64,000 bases of DNA from NCBI GenBank assembly GCA_036852015.1, contig JAANDG010000003.1:1570001-1634000 (forward strand), given 5' to 3'. A program made the position numbers and the translations under genes. Under the pieces are notes generated by a model. That model was not told the origin of the DNA, did not search any database, and worked only from the letters and a program-made list of their open reading frames with translations. The stretch comes from Pelodera strongyloides (taxonomy: Eukaryota > Nematoda > Chromadorea > Rhabditida > Rhabditidae). This document shows positions 12,093 to 22,689 of the stretch, in pieces (the first letter of the stretch is position 1; every line of letters begins with the position of its first letter).

Positions 12093-15000
12093 GTCTCTCT
12101 CTCCCTCTCTGCCTCCCTATTGTGTGTACAATCAGATAAACGTGAAGTGGCTCGCTTTTTGAGATTTCCGAAGATATTAAGCTGTGGGAGTCTTTGAAGA
12201 CGGACAGCAATTTATTAAGACACCTCTGAGAACTAACGCCGATACCATCTAGCAAGCTTGCCACGGTTGTTGTTTTTGTAAGAGCCTGGTTGACACGGGA
12301 TGCATAGGCTATGGTTTCTTATTAACACATGGAATTTAATAAGATGGGGTGAGTGTACTCCTCAGGGAACAACTGCTAAGTACCAAGTGGTGAGTTATGC
12401 GAAAAAGTTACAAATGGCGGTTACCGCAAGTACACACTAGTCTGGCACGTAAACTTACTGTTTCTCACACAATAACTGCATGCACTTTTCACTTTTTGAT
12501 TTAATGCTTCCGGAATGTAGTTAGGCGTAAAGCAAAATAGCGGCTGGTTTTTGAAATATACGTAGAGCTACTGCATTCCCATATGTTGCGTACAATATAC
12601 AGGAATACAGCGTCCTGCATACGTTTCAAAAACCGGCTGTTATACACTTTAAAAATGATGACCACTTCACTTCCATTTTGAAGAAAACATAAGTTCATGA
12701 AAATAAAGCTCACTTGTCACGGATTAGTCAATTTGGAGTCCAATGCTAACTTTTGACTGCGCGCCGCGGAAGTGTGGCGAGTGCGCGGCGAAGGTTTTAG
12801 AGGGTCGCCACAGTCGAATGGCGAACCCTCTTCCGCGCGCTGCTTTCGCCAGGTCATCGCCCAGCTTTCGCCCAGTCTTCGCCAGAATAGAAAAATCGGC
12901 CGTGAAATGTCCGTACTACCCATTCAAAATAAAATAAAGGAAACAAATAATACTAACACAATAAAAACTCCAAATACAGACAAAATAACCAATCTTTACT
13001 TCAATTCACAAGCAAAACAACACAGTACACGGAAAAACGCGAGAAATGACAAACTAACTCAACTAACGAAACGAAATGAAATAAGAAACCTAACGAAATG
13101 ACAAACTAGCTTAATGAAAAAAAAACTTAAAGTAATTTGTGATTTATCACTAGTTACAGGAATGCTAATGCTAGGAAATGACCCCGCTACTTATAGGAAT
13201 ACTAACGCTAGTAACGGAAATAATCTCTACGTAATAATAACACTAACAGTATAAAAAGTATTAACAAACTTAAACAGTAGGTATAAGAATAAATCCACTC
13301 TATTTTCCTTCCGTTCAATAAAATAAATTCATAACCGAGGAACTAGAAATATAGATGTAGGTTGCAGGAGATGCCCCTAAGAATACGGATGCAAAATGTT
13401 AATTTGCTAAGCTACACACGATATACATACAACACATTCAGCGGACCCCTGTCTATGCTTTTGGTTCTAGAAACGTTCTAGATGCTTTTCGTTCTATACG
13501 AGATGCCTGAGGGTAACAAAATAACATAATTTTGGGGAGGATTTGTCCTTACTGATGATTATTGATCGTCAATGAAGGAACAGCGTTCGCACATTGTCCA
13601 ATATTCAGAATAGTCGTCTTTTGTTTGGGCCAGAACAGTTTCCATGTGGGCATAACATCCGATACACCTCCTAAAAAAACCGATTCAAATATACACTCTG
13701 CATTCTAAAAGACTCTAACATACGGAAGTTTATTATTAATCCCCCTACATAACTAGTATTAAGATTGAGTAAAGGATAGCCAAATCTCAAAAAAGCACCC
13801 TACACGATAAACAAAAACAAATGAAAGCTGCAATTTATGCATGTCATGTGTTTCAGTTACATAGCGTTGTAGTAGAAGCACGTATCGCATAATAAATAAT
13901 AACAAAAAGTAAGTAAGAACCAGTGTTCACCTGTAGGTCTTCTGTGTGAACAGCTGAAGTTCTCAATGCGTCCTAGACTAGACTGGGCCTAAAAAATTAA
14001 GATATAATAAACTGAACGGAACTCCATTACCACGAATGAGATGGCGCAACGTCTCCGGTAATCATAAAGCTCCCACCTTCCTTCCACCATGATTACTTAA
14101 TAACACTTAGTCAGACTTAGCCTGTTTAGCTACTGGCATACTAGCAACCGGTTCGAAGGAGATTCGGGTATAACAAATAACAATATAACACGAAACACAA
14201 AACTCTGCACCTACTGAAGGTCGACTGAAATAAAAGATAAATCTAGGCTCATATGACATGAATGAAACCTTACCTTATTGTAAGAGGGGTTTACCAATAA
14301 AGTCAATCTTCTTCTTCAACATCATGAGCATGTCATATATTGTAGGTATATTGTCTGATCGCGATGAGTTCTAAATGCAATGTAGATGAATAGAAACCAA
14401 ATTTATACTCGACTCGAGGGGGGCATGAACCATAAAATAATATGAAAGATCGACACGACATACGGCAATATTAGCTTGAATAGTACCAAAAAACATACCA
14501 TAGTCAGAAGATGTAATCAGTCGACCATGTATACAATATGTGCTACGAGGTTGAACTGAAATAAAGCCAATCAGTGAACCATTTAATGCAAGTTGCGGGG
14601 CAAAAAAAATATAAAAGGACCGAAACCGAAGTCGTAAATAAATAAGGAAGACAAACCTTAAAATCGTACCCTTGTAGTCGAACAGCAATACGGCAGCATC
14701 ACACACAGCTAAAACATTAAAAGTTACTGGTTTTACTGGTTTACTAATATAAAAACTTTTAAAGTAAAATAAACTACATACAAATGAAAAGCAAAGAGAA
14801 TAAAAGCAGCAATCGAATCTGCGCTGCAAAAATACTTTTGCACAAAAAAGCAAGATGCATGCGAAATTGATAAGCTAGACTACGGTAGGAGCGCTGTCGT
14901 ATAAACAATCGTGAAAACTAGTGCAAACTATAACACGTAAATGCTAATGATGGTGCTAATAAAATTATTCTTGTAAATAAAGAATAAAAAGAAATACGTT

Positions 15001-16717
15001 CAGTCATTCGACACACCATTTCTCACTACATTGATAGATGACGGGAATACGTTTTAATTAACACGCACACGATAACAAAATACACGATAAAACACACGAT
15101 AAAATACAAATATGACAAAATACGGAGGAGACGGTGCAAGATTTTGCACGAGTCCCGGTTCGCTGCGTACTTACCTGAATAACAATTATATTCCTATGCA
15201 GTCCCTGGCGACAATCTGGCGAAGATAGGGCGAAAACGCCGCGACCCGTTTTCTCATAATCAGGCAGCTTTTCGGTCGATTTTCCCCTTTTCGCCCAGTC
15301 TTCGCCCGGCTCTCGCCAGGATCTCGCGGCGCGGCACTTCCGCGCCAGGGTTTCGCCGCGCGCGACCCAAGTTTCATCAGTGATATTGCGTTAGGATGAA
15401 AAACTTTCCTCATAGACATGACATGGGGGTCCACAAAATACGAATAGGCCATAAATCCTTGACCGCACACCAATAAAACTTGGGCGGTAGAAAAACGAGG
15501 CAAGAACGTGATGTGAGTAAAAAGTGAGTCAAAACGCGGAAATACACTCTGGAGTTGAGCCGTTCGACAATAAATTCACAGGAAAGCGGATTAATTGCCC
15601 CCAGAAAAACCGTCGGTGGCCGGTTACCAAATGGTTTTTACGGAAACAATGTTCGGGACTGGACAACGGCCATTTGGCCATTGGTGACCACTTGGTGACC
15701 GCCACGCAGTGGCCTGTTTCTAACGTTTTCGAGAAAACTAGGGCAGCACGAGGTCGCTAAGTGGCCACCAAATGGTTTAACCCACGGAACAACCGAGAAC
15801 CGGCGTATTGTTTCTTTCTATCGAGACTAACTGATTTTCCAAATTCATTTCAGCAATTGTAAGTAAATTCAGACAAAACTGTCAAATTTGCTGATATTAT
15901 GAAAAAATTAGATGCAGAATTCTAAAGAAACTTAAATCTTATCCCAGGGATTTGTATTGTAGAACATTTAGTTACAGATATAAATCGATATATATTATGC
16001 ACGTATAATAGTAAAGTTTCAGAATCATGCGAGTCAGCTAGTTCCCCGCCGGCCCCAGTGCGTCTACCAGCAACAGTACAACCACAGACAGCAACCAAAC
16101 GAGGGTCTGTTTTATAATTACGTATTTTAGTGTCATTCGGGCAATGTATGGGGAGGGGAGTTCAAGGGAAAAAGTTTTCCTCAATTTTCTTAAACCACTG
16201 TTTCCGACATATTACTATAAAAACAACATTCAATTATTTCAAATACTCACAAATTTACCTACAGTTTAGAGTTTAGAGCTCTATTCAGTGATCATTTTGT
16301 AAATAGATGTAAGTATCGTCACATAAATATCGCAATAGGTGTTATAAGAGTCACTGGCTCTAATTGTAAGTCAGTTTCAATGTTGGTTGACGCCCTATTT
16401 AGCATAACAGCGCATAGCTCATAGCCACAGCTTGTGCAACCTTGGTATGAGCGTACCTTTTCTAACCATTATTTTTCAGAAGCTCCTCAAGCGACGCATT
16501 TTGTGTTGCACTTCCTGCCACTATGACAAAGAAGGAGCTGAAGCGGGCTCTTATGCTGCGGGAATTGCATCCGCAGCAAAATTCACATCCGTCACAACAA
16601 ACGGCGCTGCAAAATAATCAACCGCCAGCAAAACGAAGCCGCACCATTGAAGAAGCTATTGAGATCATTCACAGGCAAAAGAGTATATTTCACAGTGCCG
16701 AGATGTTAGCTAATTAA
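9929..16717 (+). CDS. DM-domain (doublesex/mab-3 family) transcription factor, four exons
   Basis: Exons at 9929-10029, 11373-11524, 16023-16104 and 16480-16717 join in phases 2/1, 1/2 and 2/1 and encode about 190 residues. Residues 1-56 form an intact DM domain, an intertwined zinc module that binds the DNA minor groove. C8, C11, H14, H24, C28, C33, C35 and C38 are present, with GHKQKCPYKEC and CSLCSLNTKRRALDQIERQL as the second half. The domain is split by intron 1 inside the CPC motif. The rest is low-complexity (S/P/Q/T-rich) with a basic segment (KRSRTIEE) near the end; no DMA domain was seen. Donors are GTAAGT, GTAAGT and GTCTGT; acceptors are CTTCAG, TTTCAG and TTTCAG. ATG 9929 has A at -3; an upstream exon is not excluded. 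Introns of 1,343, 4,498 and 375 bp carry MITEs. Family role: sex determination or neuronal/gonadal differentiation. The specific ortholog is not assigned. Confidence 0.86.
10048..10174. mobile_element. TTAA MITE, family 2, decayed (intron 1)
   Basis: GCGGTATAACACCCGGTTTTTGAAACG at the left is mirrored by TTTTCAAAAACCGGCTGGTATG at the right. It begins only ~20 bp after the exon 1 donor of the DM gene. Confidence 0.6.
10289..10306 (+). other. echo of the DM exon 1 zinc-ligand codons
   Basis: This 18-nt stretch matches 17 of 18 bases of 9948-9965 in exon 1 (the CQLCA codons), and it lies in an open 80-codon frame (10162-10404) as CQRCARSG. Downstream DM residues are not recognisable. It could be a partial exon duplication or coincidence. 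Confidence 0.3.
10928..11095. mobile_element. TTAA MITE, family 1 (intron 1)
   Basis: TAAATACCGGTCGGTTTTTG at the left and CCGACCGGTAGTTCGCTTTAA at the right, with the conserved TTATGCTAATTTGCTCGAA interior. Lies within intron 1 of the DM gene. Confidence 0.82.
12057..12118. repeat. (CT)n microsatellite
   Basis: About 60 bp of CT dinucleotides with a few interruptions, in intron 2 of the DM gene. Confidence 0.95.
12527..12652. mobile_element. TTAA MITE, family 2 (intron 2)
   Basis: TAAAGCAAAATAGCGGCTGG at the left and CCGGCTGTTATACACTTTAA at the right, with GAGCTACTGCATTCCCATAT and GGAATACAGCGTCC in the interior. Confidence 0.78.
12760..12910. repeat. GC-rich island, iterated GGCGAA/TTCGCC
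   Basis: About 150 bp of GC-rich sequence in AT-rich surroundings. TTCGCC, TCGCCA and GGCGAA recur about eight times in both orientations. It resembles the islands at 15.19-15.39 and 21.26-21.48 kb. It may be one end of an element whose other end is at 15.2-15.4 kb; that pairing is inference. Confidence 0.5.
13559..14708 (-). CDS. candidate nested minus-strand gene, splice-bounded segments
   Basis: Five minus-strand stretches have acceptor/donor borders and protein-like composition: 14670-14708 (VCDAAVLLFDYK), 14499-14555 (QPRSTYCIHGRLITSSDY), 14431-14474 (NIAVCRVDLSYYFM), 14295-14370 (starting NSSRSDNIPTIYD) and 13559-13670. The first four agree in phase (1/2, 1/2, 0/0). The last has two good frames. 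One is a Cys-rich tail starting RCIGCYAHMET, with two CxxC pairs and a stop at 13559. The other fits the preceding phase but lacks the stop. A consensus donor (CAG|GTAAGT) at 15175/15174 could belong to a 5' exon inside the GC island. It sits inside intron 2 of the DM gene on the opposite strand. It could be a host gene or a transposase remnant; no family was recognised. Confidence 0.35.
15190..15395. repeat. GC-rich island, iterated GGCGAA/TTCGCC, copy 2
   Basis: Repeated TTCGCCC, CTCGCCA and CTGGCGAA words. The reverse complement shares TGATGAA, CGCGCGGCG, CCTGGCGCG and CGCCCTATC-TCGCCAG blocks, in order, with 21.26-21.49 kb, so these are two copies of one family. A minus-strand ORF (15186-15503) crosses it, but its continuation is not conserved in the second copy. 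Confidence 0.6.
15588..15790. repeat. island with iterated ACCAAATGG/GGTGACC
   Basis: Begins with CAGAAAAACCGTCGGTGGCC and contains repeated ACCAAATGGT, CATTTGGCCATTGGTGACC and CACTTGGTGACC words. The reverse complement of 35988-36190 has the same opening block and the same word set, so these are two diverged copies of one repeat. Confidence 0.6.
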
Positions 16718-17193
16718 TTTTTAACTTATTACAACTACAACTGGTAACTGTCACATAGCAGAGTAATTGCAAAAGAAACATCATTTTTCTTCATTGAGCC
16801 TTTTATCGAATTTTCATGGGCATTATTTTAGCTGTGTCATAATTTTCCTCACAAGATCTTCTGTACAAATATTTTATAATTTTAATTTTAATCCTACACC
16901 AACAAGATTATTTATATAAATGTATTTACTTGTATGGTATGGAGATTTGATATGTATGTACCGAAAAATTTTACACGGTTCTTTTTTTTTGTCGCTAAAT
17001 CGTTAAACCCGTCAATAGCGCACGGTCCATTGCGTTTCGTGCGCGAGAGGGTAAATTTTGAATATTAATCTGTCACGATTATTTCGAGATTTTACGCGCA
17101 GATTGTTTTTACAAGCATTTTTGACGTGCTAATTGCCGTGTGGCGGTGACAGACTATGGAAATGAGGTTTTAATGTGCACATTTCTAGAGGCG
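16718..17193. other. unassigned region after the DM gene
   Basis: AT-rich downstream sequence; a possible 3' UTR, although no AATAAA lies close to the stop codon. Nothing else recognised. Confidence 0.4.
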
Positions 17194-17224
17194 CTTAGGC
17201 TTAGGCTTAGGCTTAGGCTTAGAA
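17194..17224. repeat. interstitial telomere-like (TTAGGC)n
   Basis: Four consecutive TTAGGC units plus a partial one. TTAGGC is the known telomere unit of nematodes. Confidence 0.9.
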
Positions 17225-17497
17225 CTACGTGAGGGTAAGATAAAAAAAATGATACTGAGTACCGGCATATGATGGAAAGTTGGAAAGAGCTAAAACTATT
17301 GCAGAACTTGCGTAGCTTTCTGTTCTCCCCTAAATTCGCTCTGACAACCACTCATAAAACAAAATACAACAAAGAAAAACAGTGTATTTGAGAACTCAGA
17401 TCCACATAAAGAAAACTAGAAAAACGAACTACATATTATGACTTCTAAAACTGCATGGCCTGCAAAGAGTTTCTGTCAGTCTTTTAACTTCCTGTGG

Positions 17498-18394
17498 TTA
17501 AAGGGACGCGGTCACCGTTTTGGACCTGCTTTTTTTTCATTAACTGCACAGTATGGAAAACGTAGTGTTGGAAAAAAATCCGACGAAAAACGCTGTTTTT
17601 AGCGAGAAATACATTGATTAAAAATTATCAGCGCGGCCATATGCTGGACAATTACTAGGGTTGCGGTGCGTATTGGTTCAAAGACACAATTTTTCGTTTT
17701 CACTCGATGTTGCCGAATTTCTTGCAAAACATTTTCCCAACACTATGCTTTATGGTGCAACTATGCGTTGCAACTGTGATAATATCTTGAATTATCTAAG
17801 AAACGTATTCTAGAGCATCATTATTACTAGTGTCTAGTATGAAGTTGTTTACGTAAATAACAGGAAGTAACGACTTTATTAGACTGCTAGTCAAATTATA
17901 AATACTCTCGGCTAGGGCTAGAGAGTGTGGCAGCAACTGGCAACGACTTGCAGCAAGGCCCCCGGGCTGCGCCCTGGTTCAGCTAGCGGCCCATCACGGC
18001 TCGGTACCGGTTAAAACCTAAGATTGGCAGCGTTACCCATAAACTGCCTACGGTCTGACAGAGCCGGAAAGTCTGATCACGGGTTTGTAGAACCGTCCAA
18101 AACTACTAGTTCCCCTTCGATCCGCAGTGGTCGTTGGACTTCGAGTGTTCGCCAGTGTCGCAGCGAGGAAAGAATCCCCCGGCATCGAAAGAGGTTTAGC
18201 AGCGAGCCTGTGTGCCCCTGGACGCTCCTTGGATCATGCACTCAAACCCAGTCTTACCGTTGTCCCTCAATAAATAGATTTCGGTCGTTACTGGTTGTAC
18301 GCGCTTCTATGAAGTTCGTTTACTTTATAAATTATGCAGATAATAAAAATACAAAGTATACATAAGGGCCAAAACGGTGACCGCGTCCCTTTAA
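17498..18394. mobile_element. TTAA element ~900 bp, AAAGGGACGCGGTCACCG ends
   Basis: A 24-bp inverted repeat, beginning TTAAAGGGACGCGGTCACCG and mirrored at 18368-18394, bounds about 900 bp. A GC-richer interior (17,925-18,260) holds a 113-codon ORF at 18024-18365 whose composition does not resemble a transposase; I do not call it a gene. The right TTAA is shared with the next element. Confidence 0.82.
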
Positions 18395-18847
18395 AGGAGA
18401 GGCCCACGAGAAAAAAGTTTTCCTCAATTTATTTGTACAGAATGTCCGGAATTTCAGAAATATTACTGTGAAAACCGCATTGTTTTAAGCCTAGAACTCG
18501 CAGAATTATTCCACAGCAAACGTTTCGGTCAGGTACCGTAGCCAGAAACAATTTTTGCGCTTTTAAGGCATTAGAGTATTGGAAATGCCTTGTTATGATC
18601 TTAGGAATGATCTTTCTTCGTTTGACCATTATTATGCAGAGAAAGAATGCAAATGACTGGATATACACCCTAAAAACGAAGTTTGACGTTGCTGACTACG
18701 GTATCTGGCCGAACTGTTTGACGGGGAATAATTCTGTGAGTTCTAGGCTTCAAGCAATGCGGGTTTCACGATAATATTTCTGAAGTACCGGATATTCTGT
18801 ACAAGAAAATTGAGGAAAACTTTTTTCTCGTGGGCCTCTCCCTTTAA
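18391..18847. mobile_element. TTAA MITE, AAAGGAGAGGCCCACGAG family
   Basis: TTAAAGGAGAGGCCCACGAG at the left and CTCGTGGGCCTCTCCCTTTAA at the right, each followed inward by AAAAAAGTTTTCCTCAAT(T) or its complement. The left TTAA doubles as the right end of the preceding element. Related copies are at 24690-25121 (decayed) and 40085-40225 (3' part only). Confidence 0.85.
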
Positions 18848-19221
18848 TGCAAATTTATTTTCGCAATAATACTCTTATCGAGTACTTTCCAAGAAAAATA
18901 ATGGTGAAAACTGCTTTACCGAGGCCTGCGCTTTAAACTCCAAAAAAGGAAGTACTTGATTGCACCCCTTTAGACTCTAGTCGTAAAGTAGGTTTATTGA
19001 CCCTAACAATTGCACAATTGCGCGGGTACATCTAGCACCTATCCATCTTCACCCCGCCCGCTAACTTAATTTCCGAAATTTGTCGAGCTGACTGCCGTGT
19101 TCGCAACTCGCAATCGAACGAGAAATGTTCGTATATTCATACTTATTTTGTGATTTAGCATGATAGAACAGCCTTATTTTTATTCTTCCATTTGCTGCGG
19201 CGTACCGGATATATATATATA
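18848..19221. other. unassigned spacer
   Basis: No recognisable feature except a short (AT)n run at 19209-19223. Confidence 0.5.
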
Positions 19222-19456
19222 TACCAGTCGGCTCACGCCGCCTGAGGCGACTTACATGGAAATATGATTGCTTTAGCAGGGCATACTTATATACAAAGTT
19301 TCAAAGGTATCATAAGAAATTCACATAATAGGAAACAATTGCATATGCATACTTCGATATTGAGCTGCGAAACTCTTTTTATACTCGAACACGAAATTTG
19401 CATTTCCGTAACGCACATCGGTATGCAAATTAGGCTACAGTTACTCTTTTATATTA
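19222..19456 (+). repeat. 235-bp dispersed repeat, complete copy
   Basis: Opens TACCAGTCGGCTCACGCCGC, with a GCCGCCTGAGGCG near-palindrome. The interior includes GAAACTCTTTTTATACTCGA and CCGTAACGCACATCGG. A truncated direct copy follows immediately (19457-19545), and an inverted copy lies at 22093-22336. Confidence 0.8.
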
Positions 19457-19545
19457 TACCAGTCGGCTCACGCCGCCTGAGGCGACTTACATGGAAATAT
19501 GATTCAAACGTATCATAAGAAATTCACTTAATAGGAAAATGAAAC
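19457..19545 (+). repeat. 235-bp repeat, truncated tandem copy
   Basis: Repeats the first ~85 bp of 19222-19456 (TACCAGTCGGCTCACGCCGC through the ATCATAAGAAATTCAC block) with a small internal deletion. Confidence 0.75.
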
Positions 19546-20164
19546 AAAAATATCACTTCATTTCCTAGGAGTTTATATAATCTATATATATTCTGCAACT
19601 ACATATTGTGTTTTTCTTCTGGGAGTATTTTTTTTTAAATTCCCCATGGGTATCGTCTCGAGGAACTAGTTGCTTTGATGCAGCAAAATGGACAGTCCTG
19701 TTTTTTTTACATAATAGATCTCAAACTCATGTCTTTCCTTACAATGCACTTTGTCTTTGGAAATTCAATTGTTTCGAAATTTATGTAGTACAGCATTCCC
19801 TTGCAATATGCGAATATTTGCTCCGGAATGCCACATAATGGAAAGCAGCATCTAGTACATGATGGATGTACAGTTGTTCAGCATAGATTTCGTAAACCAC
19901 GCGTGATACCACTTTAAAAATTTCCCTATTCTTTATGAAATAAGCGACATCTTGATCTATCTCGGTTCTTCATATAGGTGGCGGATGTGCAGAGTTACAA
20001 CGCCTTACGATGACATAAAATGGAATTTTATAGACGATTTGGGGATGATTTTTGGCTGTTGATGAGCAACACACACATGCTTCATTGGAGAGCACTTTTA
20101 ATACAAAACAGCAGTTCACAGTTCACAGTAACATTTCAGGCTCTCGTTACTAGGTAGATGTTTA
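19546..20164. other. unassigned stretch
   Basis: Short ORFs only, with no splice support. Nothing recognised. Confidence 0.5.
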
Positions 20165-20236
20165 TTAAAGCGGTATGACACGTGGTTTTGAAACGGAAAT
20201 AGGCAGTACTAGTCCGACGAGGTCCATTTTTGTTAA
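20165..20236. mobile_element. TTAA MITE, family 2, left fragment
   Basis: TTAAAGCGGTATGACACGTGG opens it, but the right half is missing. It ends at the TTAA of the next element. Confidence 0.55.
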
Positions 20237-20364
20237 AGCAGTATAACATCCGGTTTTTGAAACGGATTTTGGATAGCTGCATTCCCATGAATAATATGCA
20301 AATATTATTAGGAAAAAATCGATCTCCATTCGAGCACATTTAGCATAAACTGTCGTTATACTGC
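20233..20364. mobile_element. TTAA MITE, family 2
   Basis: TTAAAGCAGTATAACATCCGG at the left, GCTGCATTCCCATG inside, and a degraded right end ACTGTCGTTATACTGCC. Confidence 0.65.
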
Positions 20365-20389
20365 CAACATTCCGTGTAGTAATAGGCCT

Positions 20390-20582
20390 TTAAAGCGAAA
20401 TACCGGCCGGTTTTGGAAACGCATTTGAAACGCATCGCGGACACTTGTAGTTATCATATGCAAATGAGTATAAATTAGAATAATAAAAAAAAACCGAGAG
20501 TAATTCGAGTAACTTAGTATAAATACGTAAGAATTTGGTTGTTCACGATGCGCTTCAAAAACCGGCCGGTATTTCGCTTTAA
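20390..20582. mobile_element. TTAA MITE, family 1
   Basis: TTAAAGCGAAATACCGGCCGG at the left and CCGGCCGGTATTTCGCTTTAA at the right: nearly perfect inverted ends over ~25 bp. Confidence 0.9.
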
Positions 20583-20684
20583 ATAAAAAAAGAGAACGTT
20601 GAAATTTTGTGTCGTGCTTCCTATTGACGATATCCAACCTAAGCGCTAAAATCGGTCTAAGGCTTCTATCCCTTGTTCCATCAC

Positions 20685-20855
20685 TTAAAGCGCTATACCG
20701 GCAGGTTTTTGAAACGTATCGTGAACAGCTGCGTTTTTAAGCATTTATGCTAAGTGGGGTCGAATTGGGGTCGAATTTTTAGGCTAATTTATAATAATTT
20801 GCATAATTTGCATGTCCGCGATGCGTTTCAAAAACCGGCCAGTATTTCGCTTTAA
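20685..20855. mobile_element. TTAA MITE, family 1
   Basis: TTAAAGCGCTATACCGGCAGG at the left and CCGGCCAGTATTTCGCTTTAA at the right, ~171 bp. Confidence 0.85.
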
Positions 20856-21239
20856 TCCCTGCACACAAATTGAGAAGTAGCTTTCTTCAGTTTTTTTCTA
20901 TATTTTTTTCCATCATTTCGTAACTTTTAAACTAATTACTCTGTGAGTTTATACTGGCGTTTACGTACTGCGTCTAACATAAAAAAATTTTACTGCAACA
21001 TTGCAACTTTTAGTTTCACACGTAATTATGCGTTAATGCACAAAACACAAAGTATTTGCTTCCAATTATAGTCGTTTCCGGCTAGTTCATGCTCCAGCAT
21101 GTGATTTTTCTTAATTCTTAATTAATCTTAATTAATCTTGTTAATTTCATTTTCACACTTTTGGTTACGTTTTTTTTTTCTGAAACGCATTCTAGTTGAT
21201 TCATATTTTTGTCATATAACGCTGCAATCAAAAACATGA
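20856..21239. other. unassigned spacer
   Basis: AT-rich, with no feature recognised beyond short TTAATCTTAATTAATCTT repetition near 21118. Confidence 0.5.
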
Positions 21240-21535
21240 ACATTTGATGGCGCTCCGCGAAAAAAGATCAATTGTGCGCACCTCGGACACCTTCGCTGGA
21301 CACCCGCCAAGCTATCGCGAGCCGCTGAGCATCTACGAAAATTATTTCCGCGAGAACCTGGCGAGGATAGGGCGCAGGCGCCCCGACCAGTTTTGCTGAT
21401 TGAGTGTTTGCAAGACATTAAACGCGCGAAATTTTCGCGCCAGGTTGACGCCGCGCACCTCGAGCTTCATCAATTTCCCAACTCTGACGATAATTGTTCA
21501 CGGTGGTTGTAGACTCGTACTTACTTACCATCCGT
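21240..21535. repeat. GC-rich island, iterated TTCGCC-type words, copy 3
   Basis: The reverse complement aligns by block order with 15.19-15.39 kb (TTGATGAAGCTCGAGGTGCG, CAACCTGGCGCG, CGCCCTATCCTCGCCAGG). A minus-strand consensus donor (ATG|GTAAGT) sits at its upstream edge near 21530. Short minus ORFs cross it; no protein was recognised. Confidence 0.5.
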
Positions 21536-22092
21536 CCCGGAGTCCGGAATCTTGCAATTAGATTTTTTGTCATTACCTTAGATTGGACCTGTTTTCTGCT
21601 TTGAAATACGGAAAATTGGACGCAAACAAAAATCAATTACCATTGCGTTTTTATTAAATAATATTGAGTGTTTGCGGCGTTGTTGTCCAACAACACGAAA
21701 AACGATTACGCTTTCACTTCCAGCTATCGCTTTTATCTTAATTTAAACTGTCTGGCATATAAAACAATGGTTTTATTTTAATTATTTATGTTCTTCGCTT
21801 CTGTTCTTGTATGCTTAATTCTAATTCACAAAAAAAAGATTACGTTTATGCAAATTTTCTTATGCAAATTTGGCTACGGTGGCATTTTTTTCCTATAAGG
21901 TTTCTTCCTGTCCTATGTGTTTAGTTATGTTTATTGTAAGTCACTATCTATGTAAAATTGTCAAATTAATACTTGGTATTTCCTAAAAAGATTTAATTTC
22001 ATAAAAAGTGGCATTGTTTTAGAGGTCCAACTTATCGGTAATTATTGCGGTTACTTAGAGAACTGCTCAATAATAGCAAAGTGCAACAAATC
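21536..22092. other. unassigned stretch
   Basis: AT-rich; no feature recognised. Confidence 0.5.
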
Positions 22093-22336
22093 TTATTATA
22101 TAAAAGAGTAACTGTAGCGTACTTTGCATACCGATGTGCGTTACGGAAATGCAAATTTCGTGCTCAGGTATAAAAAGAGTTTCGCAGCCCAATATCCAAG
22201 TATGCATATGCAATTTTTCCTATTATGTGAATTTTTTATGATAAGTTTGAAAATTTGTATATAAATATGCCCATGCTAAACCAATCATAATTCCATGTAA
22301 GTCGCCTCTGACTCTGGCGGCGTGCGCCGACTGGTA
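22093..22336 (-). repeat. 235-bp dispersed repeat, inverted copy
   Basis: Reverse complement of 19222-19456, ending GGCGGCGTGCGCCGACTGGTA, with interior blocks in the same order. It is ~2.6 kb from the direct copies, so the pair frames the MITE cluster between them. Confidence 0.78.
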
Positions 22337-22689
22337 CTCGATAAATATCCAATTTACTGAATTTTTCACGCAATAATTATTTTTCTTTTTGCTCGTTATA
22401 ACAAGGTTTCGCGCATAATTGTTGCTTTTCATTAACTGACTTGGTCTTGTGAGAGGTCTTGCAGGAAACGATTCCATTCATGCCAATGACTATAATAGAG
22501 TTTCTACAAAAAAAACTGTTTTACAAAAGATATATTAAAACGTCTAATATTGAAACTAATATCTTTTCAGATAATTTAGGCTCTTTCAAGCTTTGCGACG
22601 TGTCTACAAAACATAAATCATAATATGTAAGCAAATTCTATGTTTTTCCTGCAGATTGAATAATTCAAAACTTTTATCACATTGTGTCT

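Noticed and set aside
14371..14853. 160-codon continuous minus-strand ORF as an intronless gene
   Set aside because: Protein-like stretches are confined to segments bounded by splice sites; the intervening parts are low-complexity F/Y/L runs typical of introns.
12760..15395. A single 2.6-kb transposon bounded by the two TTCGCC islands
   Set aside because: The islands share words but I could not align them as clean inverted ends or find a target duplication; kept only as a possibility.
15854..15858. Five-base micro-exon between TTTCAG and GTAAGT in DM intron 2
   Set aside because: Its length would disrupt the otherwise perfect phase between exons 2 and 3.
18024..18365. 113-codon ORF inside the 900-bp TTAA element as a transposase
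   Set aside because: Too short, no DDE/D pattern or zinc motif, S/R-rich composition.
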